From the NCBI RefSeq assembly GCF_937616625.2, contig NC_065573.1:20289001-20353000 (forward strand): a stretch of DNA of 64,000 nt. The letters are read 5' to 3'. The notes under the pieces are model-generated. The model had not been told where the DNA came from. It saw only the letters and a program-made list of their open reading frames with translations, and ran no database searches. The first letter of the stretch is position 1. Each line of letters begins with the position of its first letter. The translations under genes were made by a program, and so were the position numbers. Source of the stretch: Mercurialis annua (taxonomy: Eukaryota; Streptophyta; Magnoliopsida; Malpighiales; Euphorbiaceae). Below, piece by piece: positions 1-12,028 of this stretch.

Positions 1-15
1 GAGTGTGAGTTTGTT

Positions 16-410
16 GGGTTATTGACATAAATGGTACCAAACCTTTGGACCTTGTATCAAAATGGTAACAAACCTTTAATTTGTATCTTTTTGATACTCA
101 ACTTTTCATCATTTGTTTCAAATTAGTTTTTTTAACAAATTGCGGCCATTTTTAATGATTGGGAGAGGCGAAAGAGAAGGGCGATCCACCAAATTATGGC
201 ATGTGTCATGTGATATGGCATCTGATGTGGTAAAAATAAATAAAAATTATTTTTCTGATCGCCACGTCATTAAAAATAGCGTGAATTTGTAAAGAAAAAC
301 CAATCTGAAACAAATGATAGAAAGTTGGGTACCAAAAAGATACAAATTAAAGATTTGGTACCATTTTGATACAAGGTTCAAAGGTTTGGTACCATTTATG
401 TCAATAACCC
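16..410. mobile_element. Mutator-like MITE, 9-bp TSD
   Basis: A foldback element with long terminal inverted repeats. The left end begins GGGTTATTGACATAAATGG and the right end is its reverse complement; pairing continues for roughly 100 bp with mismatches. It is flanked by the perfect 9-bp direct repeat GAGTTTGTT at 7-15 and 411-419, the usual target duplication of Mutator-superfamily elements. There is no coding capacity, so it is non-autonomous. Confidence 0.88.
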
Positions 411-1657
411 GAGTTTGTTCCTCCTTCTAGTATCTCGTGTATGCTTTTATTTGATATATAAAAATTTTAGATTTCAAAATAAAATAGCTTACATTTGAAA
501 ATTACAAAATATATTAGAGGACATTGCGCAATTAATATTAACAACACAATATAAAATAATCATCAATCATTCAATAATGATATGTCTTTTGTTTATTTAA
601 TAGCATATTAATAATGATTTGTGTTTTTCTAATAAATTACACTCGTTGGAAAGCCATAAAATTTAGTTAGAAAGAGTGAAATTTTACTTAGATGAACGAT
701 TTATAATTTTACTCGAACAAATTATTGAGTAAATTATTGTGAAGCCCTCCCACACATATCATAATTCACAGTTTGATATCTTTTATTTGAAAGTTAAATA
801 ATTTGACATCTCATTTTCAATTATATAAACAATTACAGTCGTATGTTAGATCTTTTGTACCAAGTCGTTAACGGAATTGAAAGTGAGGTACCAAATCATT
901 TGAAAATAAGGTACCGAATCGTTTAACGAAATTGAAAGTGAGATATCAAATCGTTTGAAAGTGAATATCAAATCGTTAACGGAATTAATAGAAGCCCCTA
1001 ATTGTTAACGGAATTAAAAGTGAGTTATCAAATCATTTTATTTTCAAACAGGAGGTATCAAATTGTGAATTATGATAAATATAAGGACCTCGCAGTAATC
1101 TGCATTATGTTATTCAACTATTGTTTTCAAAAAAAAAATATAGCTAAAAGACGTTTATTCAATAATTTTCTGAAGAAAAACAAACTTATCTACCCACAAC
1201 TTTTAAATTGTTACCAAATACCACAATTTTTAAATTTTATCTATTTGATCCATCGGCATTTCGATCTTTTCTAAATATACCCATAATTAGTTATGAGCTG
1301 ATGTGGCACAATGTTGTTCGTCTATATAAAAAATCATCTTGTGTGGCATATATAGCCTTGCGCCTAGCTCCAAATGAATCGTAGGTATATTTGGCAAAGA
1401 TTTAAAACATGATGGATCAGCTTAGTAAAATTTGAAGATCGTGCATATTTGACAAACGTTGAAGTTGTGGATGAATAAATTCATTTTGTCTTTTTTTTAA
1501 ATCTTGAAGTGAAACACATTTTTCGGAAAAAAAAATTGTCCCCTCTAAAATTAGAAATAAAAATTAAATGTATTAATTTATTTACAGTTTTATATAAATC
1601 TTAATCCATTTGATCTATTGACCTCTAATATGATTTACGTGATTGTATAATTATTTT
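411..1657. repeat. Intergenic stretch with decayed foldback elements
   Basis: No gene is visible. About 726-1105 looks like a relative of the 44824-45852 foldback element: its left end carries the same GAAGCCC and CACATATCATAATT blocks, and an inverted version lies near 1060-1100. Its middle (about 860-1030) holds four to five imperfect copies of a unit containing AATCGTTAACGGAATT. About 1185-1480 is a second foldback with arms TTATCTACCCACAACTT and AAGTTGTGGATGAATAA. Neither has a certain target duplication. Confidence 0.45.
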
Positions 1658-2031
1658 TTTAAATTTTTTTTTTAGAATAAACTTTCATCTTATTAAGAAA
1701 GATCAGAAGCAATTACACGCGTAAGAAATGTGGAATAGTTATCAAACCACACCTGCTGACCTGACATAGAACGGGAAGCTTGCGCTAAAGAATGCGCAGC
1801 TCCATTCGCAGACCGTCTTACAAAATTAAAACTCAAATTACTAAATTGCTTCACCGTCAAGACACACTCGTCTATCAACGGATCAACACCTGGGTTCAGA
1901 GGCATGCGAATATCAGTGAGGACATCCAGAGCGTCTGACTCGAAGATAACATGAGACATACCATACAACCAACTCAGAGCTTCCTTTATGGCAACAAAAA
2001 ACAAAGGATAATTTGGTTACAAATAACATCA
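1658..2031 (-). mobile_element. 5'-truncated LINE-type retrotransposon 3' end
   Basis: On the minus strand an RNase H reading frame is followed closely by its stop, a short 3' tail and an A-run (a T-run on the plus strand near 1659-1673). This is the arrangement of plant L1-type LINE 3' ends. The left flank ends in AATTATTTT and a similar AATTATTTT occurs near 2033-2041, a plausible but unproven target duplication. Only the last few hundred bases survive, as expected for 5'-truncated integration. Confidence 0.65.
1693..2004 (-). pseudogene. RNase H-like domain (RVT_3) remnant
   Basis: The reading frame encodes the C-terminal half of the RNase H-like domain found at the end of plant non-LTR retrotransposon polyproteins. 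Recognisable blocks are EALSWLYG, FESDAL, the FNFVRRSANGAAHSLA region and a terminal W...FL..VI..D tail. The N-terminal half of the fold, reverse transcriptase and endonuclease are missing, and the first codon is TTG inside an older frame, so this is not an independent gene. It would have degraded RNA in RNA-DNA hybrids during retrotransposition. Confidence in the family is high. Confidence 0.85.
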
Positions 2032-3637
2032 AAATTATTTTAGCTAAAAATTAGACAAAAATCAGAATCTATGGGTGAAATTTACCCCAGGAAAAGTTCA
2101 TGTACACAGCTTTAAAAGATCTAAAATGTCACGGGTTGAAAGCCTTATCACTGTCATTATCATCTTAACTTATCTCCTTCCTTCTATTCTGTCTCTTTCT
2201 TCCATTAATGCCTGCTGAACGGACAAACTGTTTCCCGACGGAGCGGTCCTCCACCACCACCTTTAAGTATTTTTCTGGTGGACCAACTACTAATTTGTAT
2301 TTTTCTATTAGAATCAGATTTATATTTAAATTAATATTTAAATCGTATTTTTATTTATATTACTCATAAAATATACTCTCTCCGTCCCATTTAAAAAGGG
2401 GCATATCTCAATTTTTTTTGTCCTACATAAGAAGGTCAAATCATGTACAAGAAATTCTTTTTTATACCCATTTTCTCTTTCTATAATTAAAGCTAATACT
2501 CTACACACAGACTACAAGACAATAATTAATAGCGGTAAAATAAGAAAAGCCAAAAGTAACTAATATTTTTTTAATCTATGAGTAAAAAGGATATGTATGT
2601 TGTAAATTTATCCATCTCTCCCATCAAACTTTTAATATTTATCTTATTCAACCATTATAATGTAGGTTAACCCTAACTTGGGATTTTTCATTAGATCCCT
2701 CAACTTCTATTTGAATTCCTCAGATCCTTAAATTTTTTTTTCATCAAATTTCTCAATTTTTATTTGGCATCCTCGACTCCTTAAACTTTTGTTTTTTGGT
2801 TCATTGAGTGTCTAAATTTTTATTTTTTAACTCATTAATTCATTAAATAGATCTCCATCTTGAGGATCTAATGGAAAGAAACAAAAATTGAGGGATATTA
2901 GAAAGGCAAACAAAAATTTAGGAGTTTGAAGAAACCAAATAGAAATTCAGATCCCTAAGATTTCATTTTTTATCATTCTATGTCTAAACATTCGTTTTTT
3001 TGGGTTCATTAAATTATGAAACGGATTTCCATTTGGTTTGCCACAACATATCCATCGTCCATGTATAAACAATAGTATTAATTAATTAAATTCTTTTTAA
3101 TTATATATGTTATTTACCAACTTATCAATATTAAATTTTTATTGATTATTAAATTTTAGTTTTGAAAAAAAATCATTAAATTGTATTTTCTGATACAAAA
3201 AAATTATTATTATTTTTAAAAATAAAAAAAAATAGACAATTCTAGGGACAAAGTCAAACTATTTCAGAAAAGGACAAATTTGATTTAATATAAAATAAAA
3301 TATAAAAATTGTGAATATATTTAAATTTTAAAATGTATAGTTTACTAATTAATATAAAATCTAAAGAAATTTATTTTGAAGCGCCTCACATATATTATAA
3401 TTTATATTTTTGTCCCCTAAAATCAGACAATATAGCGTTTTGTTTATGTCAACCCCTACCACTCTAATTGGAGAGAGTATTATTTCGGATACAATTCCGA
3501 AATTAAAATGTCGAAACTCGGAAGTTTCGACGAGCAATTAAAGAAAATAAGTTAAATATATATTATATATATATATATATATTAAATAAATAATAAAAAA
3601 AGATGATAAGAGAAAGAAGAAGAGGCGGTGTAAGTGG
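2032..3637. repeat. AT-rich intergenic DNA with MITE fragments
   Basis: No gene. About 2373-2640 starts with a degenerate Stowaway-type end (ACTCTCTCCGTCCCATTT) whose right end is lost. About 2665-2970 is an imperfect foldback: blocks with GATCCCTCAACTTCTATTT on the left recur inverted on the right. A short TA run lies near 3560-3582. The rest is unremarkable. Confidence 0.4.
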
Positions 3638-4501
3638 TAGGGGTGAGCACAGATCCTGGATACTTCCAAAACCGAACCGAAAACCGGACGAAAATATCCA
3701 GGATCGAAAAAAATCCGTTGACCATTGACTTTCCCCGAACCGAACCGTACCGAAAATTTTATTGATACGGTTCTGGATCTTTTATAAATAACCGTACCGA
3801 GAACCGAACCGTACTGAACCGAAGTACCGAACTTATACCCGGAGTACCGAACTTATAAAATTAAATAATATTAAAAATATTAGTCTATATATATATAAAT
3901 TATTAATTTATATAAAAACAAAATTACTTATATATTTCAATGAAAATTATATGAATTTGTCAAATATTTAATAATTATTAAAAGTATTTTTTATAAATTG
4001 ATTTGAACAACACATATTCATTATTTTATATCATTGACCAAATTACATAGTTTTAACAAAAATGATATAATTTTAGACTTGGAATAGATAAAAGCCCTTA
4101 TCAAATAATCAAAAAATTAATATTAAATCGAACGATAATATACATGTTGTGCATTTTTATATTATTGATGACTCTTTATTTTTGATAGTTGAAAATATAA
4201 AAAAAATGAATGAATGAGTAGCTAATTAATTTTAAAAGTCAAAATAATATATTATAATATAAGTAGAGATCACATTTTAAATAAACCAATATATGTGGTT
4301 CTAGTGCTATCTGTACCAAACCGTACCGAACCATTAGGACCGAATCCCCGTACCGAACCGTATCGAAAAATAAAATCTCCGAACCGGGCCGAACCGATTA
4401 ATGGTACGGATCCGGAGATCCAATTTTTGATATCCCCGACTTTTGGTTTGGTTCCGGAGAATTGTCAATCCCCGGATTCCCCCGAACCGTACTCACCCCT
4501 A
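3638..4501. mobile_element. hAT-like non-autonomous element
   Basis: The ends are TAGGGGTGAGCAC on the left and, on the right, TACTCACCCCTA, its near reverse complement. Flanks are GTAAGTGG (3630-3637) and GTGAGTGG (4502-4509), 7 of 8 matching, as for an 8-bp hAT target duplication. Subterminal DNA is packed with ACCGAACCG/CGGTTCGG motifs. The open frame at 4295-4540 only reads through these repeats. Confidence 0.75.
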
Positions 4502-4592
4502 GTGAGTGGGGACGAAGTAAAGGAAAAATGTTCCTTTTGATCCCTAAACTTTTACTTCAATTAGTTTTCAGTTATTAAAGAATTAAATATTA

Positions 4593-4852
4593 CTCCCTCC
4601 GTCCCGTTTAAGAAGTCTCATATTCTATTTTGGGATGTCCCATTTAAAAAGTCCCATTACTATTTTTAGAATACTTTTCCATTAAATACCCCATTTTACC
4701 CTTATTTTAGTTATCTTAAAAGATCTCTATGGAAAATTCCACTATCATTAATAGGGGCAAAACATGAAAAAACATGAAAAGACAAGAATAATTAATGTTT
4801 TCTTAATCTGTGTGTAAAGTCAAATGGGACTTCTAAAGTGGGACGGAGGGAG
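4593..4852. mobile_element. Stowaway-type MITE, TA target
   Basis: Terminal inverted repeats CTCCCTCCGTCCC at both ends, extended pairing (TTTAAGAAGTC against GACTTCTAAA) and TA dinucleotides at both borders. These are standard Tc1/mariner-derived Stowaway features. 260 bp, no coding capacity. Confidence 0.9.
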
Positions 4853-5217
4853 TATTAATTAGTCCAAATTAATATAAAATAATTTATATGTCCCGAGTGA
4901 ATAATTTTGGTGTCAATATTCGCGAAATAATTTGACGAAGCTACCGTCAAATTTTTATGAAATTTGGACGTAATAATTTTATTCAAGCGGGACTGATTTG
5001 GACCTAATAAATCCTCCGGATTTATAAGAAAATAAAATATAAGTCGGATACGAATAAAAATTGTATTTTTATTCGTTTTATTTTTTATTGGATTTTTGGG
5101 TAAAGTTTCATAAAGTTTGGAATTAGTCTCTGTTTGGACTACGGACGACTAATTAAAACTAGAGTTAAAGTGCATGATTGAGCTACTATCAAACGGTACT
5201 TTAGCCAACATTTTCCC

Positions 5218-5229
5218 TATATAAATAGA
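5218..5229 (+). promoter_or_regulatory. TATA box of LTR copy 1
   Basis: CTATATAAATAG in LTR copy 1. Equivalent boxes occur in copy 2 (10011-10023, minus) and copy 3 (11541-11550). In each case a GC-rich palindrome array begins about 370-410 bp downstream. It is the likely retrotransposon promoter; activity is inferred. Confidence 0.6.
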
Positions 5230-5599
5230 AGAGAGGGCACAGCACAATTCATTGTTTCCATTTCAAGAATGAAACACCTGCTTGCTTAGCAAGCAGAGAT
5301 GAGGCGCACACAGTGCGCGGGAAATTAGGTCCCGCCGCGGTGCGATCCATTTTGCGATCCAACTCCGTTTCTTCAACGATTATTCAAATAATCGAGGTAT
5401 TAATCTTGTATATGAAGTTTATTTCGATATATAATTATTATATATTCGATATTAAATGGTAAATGTATCGAATCGATCGTGTGCATATCGATTCAACGTT
5501 TTAATTATAGAATTAAATTGGATTGTGTAATAGAGTGTTGAATTAATATTTTTTGAATGTTCCGGAGAATCGGAAACACGTCGGATTTGGCCCGGGGAG

Positions 5600-5712
5600 T
5601 GTCCCTGTGGCTGTGCAAGCGCTGTGCGGGCGCACAACCCAGGGAAAGGCTGTGTGAGCGCACAGCTCTGCTGTGCGAACGCACAGGCCCCTCTGTGCGG
5701 ACGCACAACGAT
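5600..5712 (+). repeat. GC-rich palindrome array in LTR copy 1
   Basis: About four units of the form TGTGCGNNCGCACA (TGTGCGGGCGCACA, TGTGTGAGCGCACA, TGTGCGAACGCACA, TGTGCGGACGCACA) separated by short GC-rich spacers in otherwise AT-rich DNA. Each unit can fold as a short hairpin. Frames open on both strands here because the repeats lack stops; they are not genes. Confidence 0.9.
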
Positions 5713-7230
5713 TCAAAGGTTCAGTATTTGGACGTTTTTGTCCTAGTTTGAGTTGTATACTCGATTGTTGATTCAAGGGACTTCCGAAACGTAAGCTGAT
5801 ACGTTTAAAAGGTTAAAAAGAACCTATACGTTTGAGAATAGTCGGTTTATTAAAACAATTTGATGTTTTAATAAAACCCTACATTAATCAAAGTGATTAA
5901 TGTTAAAAAAACTATAAGTCCATACCAAGAGTGGTATTATATATTGAACGAGAAGTTCAATATTGAGATTAGTTTATATGCGATGTTTATAGTGTCAGAG
6001 TTTGTTTATTGAGTCTGTCGTTTATACGATAGGATTAGTTAGAAATTCAATATCTAATATTATTCTAACATTTGAATTTTCATTAGATCCGACGAGTAGC
6101 CGATCTAGCGAGCCAAACACCAACGTGTTTGACTGACAAGTTTGTTTGGAGCTTACGTTTTTGAAAATGGGGACGACAGTACTGTGAGTTTTACTTTATG
6201 GTTTTTACTTTTGAATATTTACATTTAAACTGTTTTAAATAACAAGTCGCACTAGTTAAGTTAAACCATGAAAGATCCATTGGAACAAGCTTCCTATTGG
6301 TTGTCAATAGGACTGTGTGATCACCAGTAGTGTTTCTCGATACGAGCCTGTGTCTGACATAGAGGTCAGTTAATATCTTTGGGCGTTGGAAGTACTAGCG
6401 ACCCTGACTTAACAGTCTGAGACGGCAGTAACGGTTACGGTCACAGGCAATACTGTGATGGCAGTTTCACGGTTACGGTCCAGACACCCGGCATAGACGG
6501 CAGTGATTCAGTTCACGATCTAAGGCCTATATTGTGTAGGTTGAGACCATACAATAGTCTACCTTGTAGGGTTTCATCTGGATCGACTAATTGGTAATAT
6601 TTTACATATACAAATGTTTTTTTATTTGCGATTTGAATATTCAATTGTAAAATTGTAGACTCACTCAGAAATATTTATATTCTGACCCTCCCCAATGTTT
6701 ACCTTTCAGGTTATCAAGGTTTAGGTCGGACTTCCACAATAATTCTGGAAGTCAATGTCAGCCATACCTCTGGAGCTGCAAGTAGTCGGGTACTGGGAAG
6801 TCTGTCTTTTTATTTACAGCAGTTCAAACTTATTTTGATATACTCTGATTTGAACTACTGTATATGTATATGATTGAAAAGTTGTGTGTGTTTCTAAATT
6901 GCTAGGATCAGGTGTTTGAGTGATACAATGGTTGCATGTGTTTAGCATTTTAGAATTGTATTGGAAACAGAGCAAGTACGTCAACTGAGATTGATGTTTG
7001 CGCTCAGGTTTCTTGAAATACAATCGGGGTTTTACGAACCCAGTTTTCAGAAATATGTTTTCGTTAAACGAGAGAAAGGTTTTAACGATGTTTTATGATA
7101 ACAGATCATACGTGATGTGTGGTCTTGAATTACAAAAAATTTATAAAGGTTTTTAGGCTTGCTACGGGTTTCGGAGCAACCACTCCCATTCCCTAGCGCC
7201 GGTCGCGATCCATGAATTTTGGTCGTGATA

Positions 7231-8180
7231 CGCATTCCGGCAGAAGGGCCTTCAATTGGTCCTTTCTCTCTCCTCTTTCACCAATGAGTGGTGAGTTTCC
7301 TTTCTCTTCTCTAGGTAGTACCTCTTGGATGTAGGACTTTGTTCCATAGTTCTCATTTAAATTCTTTATTATTTTGTATAAGGAGAATGTTGTTGTTAAT
7401 CAAACCGGACCGAACTTACAGGTTAGTTGGCCGGTTAATGGTCTAGTTCAGCGGTTATCCAGCCGGTTCGATGTGAAAACTGCGGATTTGTAATTATAAG
7501 TGTTTTTATCATCACCCGAATTGTTGATATGACTGGTTCGAAGATTTTTCAATCGAACCGGCCGGTCCAGTTCGGATTTGATAACCATGGGTTTTTCAAT
7601 AGCATCCTGACAAAATATTAATTATACCCTAATTTGATTTTTTGTATTTCAATATACCACAAATTGAAATATTTTAACGATTTAATTACTTAATGATGAA
7701 AATATTTAACACAATTAAATAAAAATACAGTTTCTTATTCTTTCCTATTTAAAAAAATAAAAACATGTCCTTTATCTTTAAAATATTTATAGAATCTTAA
7801 ATGAATAATTAATAAATTTTATTAATTTTATTAATAAATAAATAAATTAAAAATCACTTTCGACCCCACCACTGTCAACCAGACTCCTTCGATTTACGAA
7901 CCCGTTGCAATCCACTGAAAATTCCGCCAAAGGACGGTGGAATCCAAAGAAACTCATCTTCTCCATAGCAGAGAAGACGAATTGGTTCGTCTTCTACACC
8001 ATTGGGGAAGACATCTATGGTTTCTTTCTGAAGAAACCACCATATCTGGTTTTTGTTTCAGCAAGATTTGGTATTTGGTTCAACAAGATCTGATTTTTTC
8101 GAGAAATCAAATCTGGTTTCAATTCGTTGGGAAGTGTTGGACCTTTATCCTTTCATACTCCTTTGTATTGACTTTGACAA
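7231..8180. other. Repeat-derived spacer between LTR copies 1 and 2
   Basis: No gene. At 7400-7600, inverted CCGGTTCGA/TCGAACCGG blocks suggest a decayed hAT-like foldback. At 7620-7860 the DNA is plain AT-rich. At 7860-8175 is a more complex segment with short open frames, interrupted by the GACAA target site of LTR copy 2; it resumes at 10649. I do not recognise that host sequence. Confidence 0.4.
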
Positions 8181-8644
8181 TGTCACGACCCAAATTATTG
8201 AGCCGAGACCGACGCTAGGGAATGGGAGTGGTAGCTCCGAAACCCGTAGCAAGCCTAAAACCACTAATAATTTTTCACATTTAAAAGTATAATATTATAT
8301 ATAAAACATATTCAAAAGAACTCTTGTAGATAGTACATTTATAGTTGTTAAAATGAAACATCAGAGTTTACAGTGAAAATCAGTTATTTAAAACCAATTC
8401 ACAATACTCTCTATTGACGCCTACTGACTACTGCAGCTCTAGAAACTCATACTTGTGCAAGTCCGACGATTTCTAGCACAATGAAGATGATTTGTCTGAT
8501 CCGACTCTGAGTACCTGCAAACATCAGACTGAGGGGTCAATATTTGAGAAAATACTGAGTGAGTATGCAATTTATTAACGGTATTATTATATAGCATCGC
8601 ATACTCAAAATATAATTCATGACTTTTCATTTCATTTCATCCTC

Positions 8645-8843
8645 CTGACATCGATAGCGAAGCCAACCGATGTATCTTCTATGTCTGACATCGATAGCGA
8701 AGCCAACCGATGTTCCTATATGTCTGACATCGATAGCAAAGCCAACCGATGTATCCGATATGTCTGACATCGATAGCAAAGCCAACCGATGTATCTGATA
8801 TGTCTGACATCGATAGCAAAGCCAACCGATGTATCCGATATCA
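8645..8843. repeat. Five-copy 39-40 bp tandem repeat
   Basis: Five head-to-tail units starting at 8645, 8685, 8724, 8764 and 8804. Each contains CTGACATCGATAGC and AAGCCAACCGATGT; the core CATCGATAGC...CCAACCGATG is itself partly self-complementary. It lies near the 3' end of solo LTR copy 2 and is absent as an array from copies 1 and 3, so it expanded after the copies separated. Confidence 0.93.
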
Positions 8844-9445
8844 ACTCACACAAAGCAATCTCGTATCTCATACAGACCATACACATCACCACAAGGTTGA
8901 TATATCAAAGCAATCAAACATAACAAAAACCCATACAAACAAATCAAATAAATGCGATGTATTGATAATACTAATAATCATAATGTATGAAAATAACTTT
9001 TATAATAATAATACGCGAAAGTAAATTTGCCACTCACAGTGACCGCTTTCCGAGTAATAATAATAATAAGATCCCATGAATGCGAGCTCCATGCGTCGTT
9101 TGATCCTTTAGCTATTCCAGCTCGTCGGTCTAGTAGCTCGTCGATAAGTCAGTTACTTATCCGAATTACCTGTACGTTTAATTCTTAAACGTGAACTTAG
9201 TGTCAAAACCCTAAGTTATAAACTTAGGTTACTCCAATTCGATCCTATTACGATTTGTAAACTTAAGAACCTTCAATCCCATTCTTACATTTGGTTAATA
9301 CCATTAGTGGTGTTCAACTAATCAATTAGGCCTTGCTTAATATACTTATTCCAAAAGTCTAGCTCAAAACATCAAGTTCCATGTCCATTTCACGCTATGG
9401 GAAGCTGTTTTTCGCTCACGGAAGTCCCCCGGAGATCGGGGCCGA

Positions 9446-9612
9446 AGTAGGGCACGTCGTGCCAGCTTGGCACATCATGCCCTTCATTTTTCATGAAGGG
9501 CACGACGTGCCCTTCACTGGTGCACGTCGTGCACCCCTGGTGCACGTCGTGCACCTCTATGGCGCACGTCGCGCACCAGCATGATGTGCTGAAGTGCAGC
9601 ACATCGTGCGCA
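9446..9612 (-). repeat. GC-rich palindrome array in LTR copy 2
   Basis: About seven near-palindromic units such as GGCACGTCGTGCC, GGGCACGACGTGCCC, TGCACGTCGTGCA (twice) and GCGCACGTCGCGC. The position in the LTR equals that of the arrays in copies 1 and 3 (start about 411 bp downstream of the TATA box), but the unit sequence differs (GCACGTCGTGC rather than TGTGCGNNCGCACA). Confidence 0.9.
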
Positions 9613-10648
9613 CTTCGGGAGCAACGTTTTTGAGACTCCTGAACTATTTTCGAAGCCCCAAATTACTCCAAATTCATTCCAAAACATACCTAGATCATTT
9701 AAACATATCATAAACACTTTCATCACTTCGAAATCAACCATAAACGCCTCAAAACGTCGAATTCAATATAATTACTATATAAACGGTAAAACAGCCCCTT
9801 AATCTTCATTTTTCATGGTAAAAACGTGTAACTCACCTTGTTTTGATGCTTGGGAGATATAGAGGCTTGAATTCCGAGGAGATCGACGCAAAAATCGTCC
9901 GAAACTGACGCCGAACGGCGAAACGGCGAAGTGACAAAGTTAATCGATGAAATGAACTTGATTCTGGATCCTTCTCTTTGTCACCATCTGATTCTTTCTT
10001 TCTTAATCAACATTATATATCTCATGGCTAAATTCTCCTTTTTATCCTTGTTCTATTCTTTTGTTACAACTTATCTTTCAAACTTTTCTTTTGTTCAATT
10101 TAGCCCATAACTGAATAATTAACTCTTTAATCATAACTTATACGTATTATTTATATCCAAATAAATAATACGATTCTAAAATTATTATTTTCCGTCAAAA
10201 ATCTTCTAATTGTCATTCTCGAGGCTTAATTGGCTAATTTGCACTTTAGTCCTTAAACTTTTCAAAGATTACACTTTAGCCCAAAATGCATCCGCGTCCA
10301 AATTTTAAAAGGTCTCCGATTGACCCGAAATTTTTACCATTATTACTATAAAACATTTCGCGGACCTTGGCGAAATAATTTCCCTTTTCGGGACTTAACT
10401 GGTTAAATTACCACTTTAGTCCCTGAACTCTAGTTGGGGACTTTTCTTGACATTTTTCCTTTCAATTTAAATTCTAACTTTAGAATTGAAATATGATATT
10501 AAATTCCGCATAATTACTTTCCAAAACCGTCCTGCTAAAATTTTACATTTATCTTAATTTCTCGGAAATCCCTCCGATATCGCTACTCCGGCGACTCAAC
10601 ACTGGACACGAGGTCCAATTAGATACTTAAATATTTTGGGGTATTACA

Positions 10649-11094
10649 GACAATCAACTATGAGTGATATAATCTTATTTGTTAGTATATAGGAACAATC
10701 AGGAGTCAATATGGAGCCTTCTAGCAAAAATCAAGTTATCGATTGTCTAGTAAATTTTCATATCCGTGAAACCTAGAGGTCGCGGGCGCGACCCTTATAC
10801 TGAGTGAAACCCTAACTTCTGAAGGCTTGTCATGGGTGCAAGAAAGCTTATCACGGGTGTGACCTTGATGACCGTTGAATGCTCAACGAATATATTTGAA
10901 GACCCCTAGTGAGAAGTTGACATGGGCACTAGCCGTTGAGGATTTGCTAACATGGCTTAAGTCGCGGGTGCGATCTACCTTCTGACAGCAAAAATTGTTT
11001 TGTTTGTTTGTGCTTTTATTATAGATTGTTTTGGGTATAAACCCATTTGTAATGTTTTAAGGTCAGCGATTTACAAACTTTGAAACAACAAACC
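10649..11094. other. Spacer between two opposed solo LTRs
   Basis: No gene. It contains two GTCGCGGG[C/T]GCGA-like motifs (near 10770 and 10963) and ordinary sequence. It is the continuation of the host DNA into which LTR copies 2 and 3 inserted: GACAA at its left end and AAACC at its right end are their target duplications. Confidence 0.5.
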
Positions 11095-11906
11095 TGTAAT
11101 ACCCCAAAATATTTAACTATCTAATTGGACCGCGTGTCCAGTCTGGACTTGCCAGAGTGGCAAAATCGGAAAGTTTTCCGATAAATAAGTTTTAGTAGGT
11201 TGGTTTTGGAAAGGATTATATGCGAGGAATTTAATAATATATTTCAATTCTAAAGACAGAATTGGAATTGAAAAGAAAAATGGCAAGAAAAGTCTAAAAT
11301 AAAGTACAGGGACCAAAGTGGTAATTTAGCCATTTTGTGTCGAAAATGGAAATTTATAGGTTTTGACGGGAAAATGTTAATATCGAGTTTCGTATTATTT
11401 ATTGGATATAAATAATACGTATAAGTTATAATAAAAGAATTTATCGATTTAGTTATGGACTAAATCGTACAAAAGAAAAGTTTGAAAGATGATTTGTAAC
11501 AAATAAAAAGAACAAGGATCAAAGTGGCACTTTAGCCGGATTATATAAGGAATGAAAGATTGAATCAGAAGGGAGAAGAGAGTTCCAGAGAAAACGAGAA
11601 ATTACCGTGTGATATCGTCGTTTCGCCGTTGTTTCTCCGTTCGACGTCCGATTCAAGCGGTTTTCGCGGCGATTTCTTCAGAATCTCGTCCTCTATCGAT
11701 CCTAAGCTTCGTTTTGAGGTAATATTCCGAGAATTTGAGTTAAAATTCGAATATATAGCCGTTTTAGTTTATAATTGAGAATTTAATGATTTCGGACCGT
11801 TTTTAGCGTTTTAATGAAAACTGAGATACAGGTTTTGTCGGGAATGAAGTATTTGGTATGTTTGGCGAGTGGTAGCACGACGGGGCGCCCGGAAATGATG
11901 TTTCCG

Positions 11907-12028
11907 GGGCTGTGTGCGTTTTCGCACGCGGTGTGCGATCGCACACCCGTGGTGTGCGGACGCACACCGGTGTGCGAGGCACACCACACTGTGCAGGCGC
12001 ACAATGCTTTCGCACGCCCGCACAGTGG
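11907..12028 (+). repeat. GC-rich palindrome array in LTR copy 3
   Basis: About five or six near-palindromes: TGTGCGTTTTCGCACG, TGTGCGATCGCACA, TGTGCGGACGCACA and diverged versions. It starts about 366 bp downstream of the LTR TATA box, as in copies 1 and 2. Overlapping frames on both strands are artefacts of the repeats. Confidence 0.9.

Larger units (their letters stand above)
4860..7230 (+). mobile_element. Long LTR, copy 1 (5' end not resolved)
   Basis: The 3' part matches the complete LTRs at 8181-10648 and 11095-13643: the last 80 bases contain GGCTTGCTACGGGTTTCGG and CCATTCCCTAGCGCCGG and end GGTCGTGATA where the others end GTCGTGACA or GTCGTGTCA. A TATA box (CTATATAAATAG, 5218-5229) and a GC-rich palindrome array (5600-5712) lie in the same order as in the other copies. 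I could not find the 5' TG terminus or a target duplication, so the left border is approximate. No gag or pol frame is present. Confidence 0.7.
8181..10648 (-). mobile_element. Solo LTR, copy 2 (2468 bp, TSD GACAA)
   Basis: Read on the minus strand it begins TGTAATACCCCAAAATATTT and ends GGGTCGTGACA, the TG...CA ends of an LTR. The perfect 5-bp direct repeat GACAA flanks it (8176-8180 and 10649-10653). There is no second LTR, primer-binding site or gag-pol, so it is best read as a solo LTR left by LTR-LTR recombination. Length and termini resemble long Ty3/gypsy LTRs of Tekay/Del type, which is an inference. It contains a TATA box (10011-10023), a palindrome array (9446-9612) and a 40-bp tandem repeat (8645-8843). 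Confidence 0.9.

Noticed and set aside
5452..5776. Overlapping open frames on both strands with CVRT/AHTA-type repeats
   Set aside because: They are created by the TGTGCGNNCGCACA array in an LTR; all frames are open because the repeat lacks stops, and no domain is present.
8645..8843. Direct repeats that could suggest a CRISPR array
   Set aside because: Units abut without unique spacers, vary in length by one base and lie inside a plant LTR; CRISPR arrays are not expected in a plant nuclear genome.
9381..9741. Frames of 67-75 codons around 9.5 kb
   Set aside because: They read through the GCACGTCGTGC palindrome array; composition is repetitive (HVVHLYGARRA type) and present on both strands.
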